DNA of 40,607 nucleotides, taken from the NCBI GenBank assembly GCA_023418315.1, contig JAEZZY010000062.1, positions 1-40,607 of the forward strand, in the 5' to 3' direction. This document shows, in pieces, positions 39,601-40,607 of the stretch (positions are counted from its first letter, which is position 1; each line of letters opens with the position of its first letter). A program made the position numbers and the translations under genes. The notes beneath the pieces are model-generated. The model did no database searches, was not told the origin of the DNA, and saw only the letters and a list, made by a program, of their open reading frames with translations. The stretch is from Bacteroidota bacterium. Its GTDB lineage: Bacteria > Bacteroidota > Bacteroidia > Chitinophagales > Chitinophagaceae.

Positions 39601-40607
39601 CGGTTCTGCTGCGGCATGTACTAACATCACTAACGGCCGCGAAACGGAAGACTATGTCATTAACGTAATGCCTACGCCTACTTGTCCTCCGCCATCCGGG
39701 CTTAGCTACACCAGCACAGATTCTACCGCCGACTTAACCTGGGTATCTACCTCCGGCGCTACTCAATGGGAGATAGAATACGGCGTGGCTAATTTTGCAC
39801 TGGGTACAGGCACTCGCATTACCACCAGCATGATGCCTTATACTACGGCTAATATTCCTTATGATACCTTGTTCAGCTTCTTCGTAAGAGACATCTGCGG
39901 TCCGAACGATACCAGTATATGGATCGGCAGAAAAGACTTCTACTTATTGCCGCCAAATGATGAGTGCGACAGTGCCATTGACATCACCGACGGAATGGCA
40001 AGACTGGGGACTACCGGAGGCGCTACTCAATCTATGGCCGGTTGCGAGGTAAACACGACCATGGCAAATGATGTATGGTATAGCTTTACCACCAACAGTG
40101 CGGGCAGCGTTACCATTACTGCTACCACATCCGTTGCCGATCTTGTAATGCAAGTATATGACGGATTCTGCGGCGGACTTACTGCTCAAACGCCTACCGC
40201 GTCTTCCGGTACAACCTGGGGCGCTACATGTATTGACGGACCTGCTGCGGGTACAGAAACCGGTACCTTCACCGTACTTGCCAACACCACTTATTATGTG
40301 CGTCTGTATGGCTATACCGGAAGCGAAGGCACCTTTACCATTCAAGCTACAGGCGCTCCGCTTGCCATCAAGCTGGAGAAACTGACAGCCATGAATATAG
40401 GTGCAGCCAACAAAGTAGAATGGACTACGCTTTCCGAAGAACGCAGCGATAAGTTTGAACTGGAACGCAGCGCAGATGGTAAACATTTCGCTAAGATCTA
40501 CGAAAAACAAGCGAACGGAGAAGCAAGCCGCTATACCTATATGGACAACAATCCTGTAAAAGGTATGAACTACTACCGCCTGCGTATGACGGAAGCGAAT
40601 GGTAAGG
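36620..40607 (+). CDS. Giant multidomain secreted surface protein (beta-helix, GEVED, T9SS-type), 3' end outside window
   Basis: The frame from the ATG at 36620 stays open to the right edge: at least 1329 residues. The signal peptide is MRRLLQFDKIILLVLLLGMS followed by PGLLRAQ. A Ser/Thr/Asn-rich beta region runs to ~210, then an Ig/PKD-like domain (~215-300; TYEWQISTSPTGPF). A right-handed parallel beta-helix spans ~305-760 (GGTYTIDAG, FQSFSDAIAAI, many N-N-x-I turns). A second Ig-like domain covers ~770-850 and a GEVED domain ~860-1010 (AWFDWDQNGTFDSYE, NGRETEDYVINV). A fibronectin III-like domain follows (~1019-1107), then a pre-peptidase C-like beta domain (~1111-1245; NDVWYSFTT). The last visible part (VEWTTLSEERSDKFELERS, YYRLRMTEANG) normally precedes a T9SS sorting domain. 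It is probably an adhesin or carbohydrate-binding surface protein. Confidence 0.85.
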   Translation, partial: MRRLLQFDKIILLVLLLGMSPGLLRAQTTITASYSSYSSGSGANSYLTFVVENTNSYAIVISDIDMYRSSTSNGNTYSLYYSSTSLSGPTGVTAAANSFATASGWTSVSSAALGTITTAAIYPMFTNLNLLMPANTVWRFAVQTNGSSFNYGGAATTPNSFTNGGVVIGTGNYQINGQNVGYWGASTNPRFWSGSVTFAPAAPCTSPPIAGNATVSNPSPCPGEVIELGLTGGTGGLTQTYEWQISTSPTGPFTSISLPLSSHLANDTMGTTPGTVYYRCMVDCGSSISYSDTIAVTISTPFPGGTYTIDAGSPASSTNFQSFSDAIAAISCGITSAITFNVAPGSGPYTEQIELPATIGSDATKTVTFNGNGNTLTMSSPAGGNNATVNIDGADYISFNDLTIEALGSSGFGVHLMNGADHNSFRRCTINASPTGTSTTSGCVSMSGSATSYSTGGTNGSNNLWDSCTISGGYFSFYLYSVSGAAGDSMNNITNCTIKDFYTYGIYNYYQKSATISNNVIHRATRPSVSTCYGIYLSTGCTNMLVEKNTLRDMFALQPINTNTAYLIYVTSDGTVGRENKLFNNQIYNIQGSGTLYGMYLSGADHIQVYHNTIVLDDINATAGTTRGIYSTGTTGGIDIKNNIVYITRGGSGDKHCLYFTGAGAKNCNYNDLYIASSAGNNNIGYDGSDQATLSAWQAATGAGSPYDANSLDIDPVFINAISGSYSPANALLDNMGTPLAAIADDITGAARDPFTPDIGAYEFAVPLCTGTPDSGTAAGPTNICSATPFTVYATGLSIGIGITYDWQYNDGSGWFSTGGTNTSYTETGGIVVPTDYRVVTYCANSNQYDTSSVWSVVLNPFYFCYCSPLTGNTLHTSTANYMTNVEIAGSTLNNTTSVVGAGGYTQTDPTVSNQTGTVFINVPFVLNTTQSTTLATTEAWFDWDQNGTFDSYEYYALTSTGTVATAAIIPPVGSPTGMTGMRIRVAYNLVGAYGSAAACTNITNGRETEDYVINVMPTPTCPPPSGLSYTSTDSTADLTWVSTSGATQWEIEYGVANFALGTGTRITTSMMPYTTANIPYDTLFSFFVRDICGPNDTSIWIGRKDFYLLPPNDECDSAIDITDGMARLGTTGGATQSMAGCEVNTTMANDVWYSFTTNSAGSVTITATTSVADLVMQVYDGFCGGLTAQTPTASSGTTWGATCIDGPAAGTETGTFTVLANTTYYVRLYGYTGSEGTFTIQATGAPLAIKLEKLTAMNIGAANKVEWTTLSEERSDKFELERSADGKHFAKIYEKQANGEASRYTYMDNNPVKGMNYYRLRMTEANGK

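Overview
The window reads as chromosomal DNA from a Bacteroidota bacterium, most likely of the Chitinophagales/Chitinophagaceae type (inference from gene content, no search was run). The signs are secreted proteins with type IX secretion (T9SS) C-terminal sorting domains, a GldE-like gliding protein, DUF3078, DUF4256 and DUF4920 proteins, a Bacteroidota-style TonB, a fused alpha/beta 2-oxoacid dehydrogenase E1, and several start codons preceded by TAnnTTTG, the Bacteroidota -7 promoter element. Coding density is high. No tRNA, rRNA, CRISPR array, transposase or phage gene was seen.

Layout. 1-9.2 kb: the 3' end of tonB, an ABM-fold protein overlapping a divergent SAM hydrolase-like (DUF62) gene, a DUF4256 gene, a one-heme cytochrome c lipoprotein, the fused E1 enzyme, and two large multi-pass GT-C-like membrane proteins (LIC_10190-like and YfhO-like). 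9.2-16.2 kb is a regulatory block: an alpha/beta hydrolase with a CHASE3 histidine kinase, then rpoN (sigma-54), an NtrC-type activator and a soluble receiver-PAS-kinase in one direction. 16.2-20.8 kb is an envelope block on the minus strand: waaA, kdnA, kdnB and kdsA, which together predict that 8-amino-Kdo (Kdo8N) is made for lipid A. The waaA promoter overlaps that of the divergent gldE inside a 7-bp tandem repeat.

20.8-25.7 kb: gldE, 3-hydroxyanthranilate dioxygenase, a His-rich one-helix protein, hldD (inner-core heptose), a DUF4920 protein and, convergent to them, hppD. 25.7-27.9 kb is an accessory patch: a T9SS cassette, including an orphan sorting-domain fragment, lies between two direct copies of a ~128-bp palindromic repeat. 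27.9-34.5 kb returns to housekeeping genes: scpA, a DUF3078 protein, nadC, a lipid kinase, an FkbM methyltransferase, an acyl-CoA dehydrogenase and a helix-hairpin-helix protein. 34.4-36.3 kb is a second accessory patch, in which a lipoprotein and a T9SS protein lie between two exact 48-bp copies of the 5' end of the helix-hairpin-helix gene. From 36.6 kb to the right edge runs one very large multidomain T9SS-type surface protein, still open at the edge.

How the genes work together. LPS genes (waaA, kdnAB, kdsA, hldD), surface and secretion genes (tonB, gldE, T9SS substrates) and NAD/aromatic metabolism (3-hydroxyanthranilate dioxygenase, nadC, hppD) form the main functional threads. No clearly new multi-gene defence or mobile system was found. 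The most unusual signals are structural: the two repeat-flanked cassettes, the overlapping divergent promoters, a perfect hairpin inside a signal-peptide coding region, and -7 boxes so close to start codons that leaderless transcripts are predicted.
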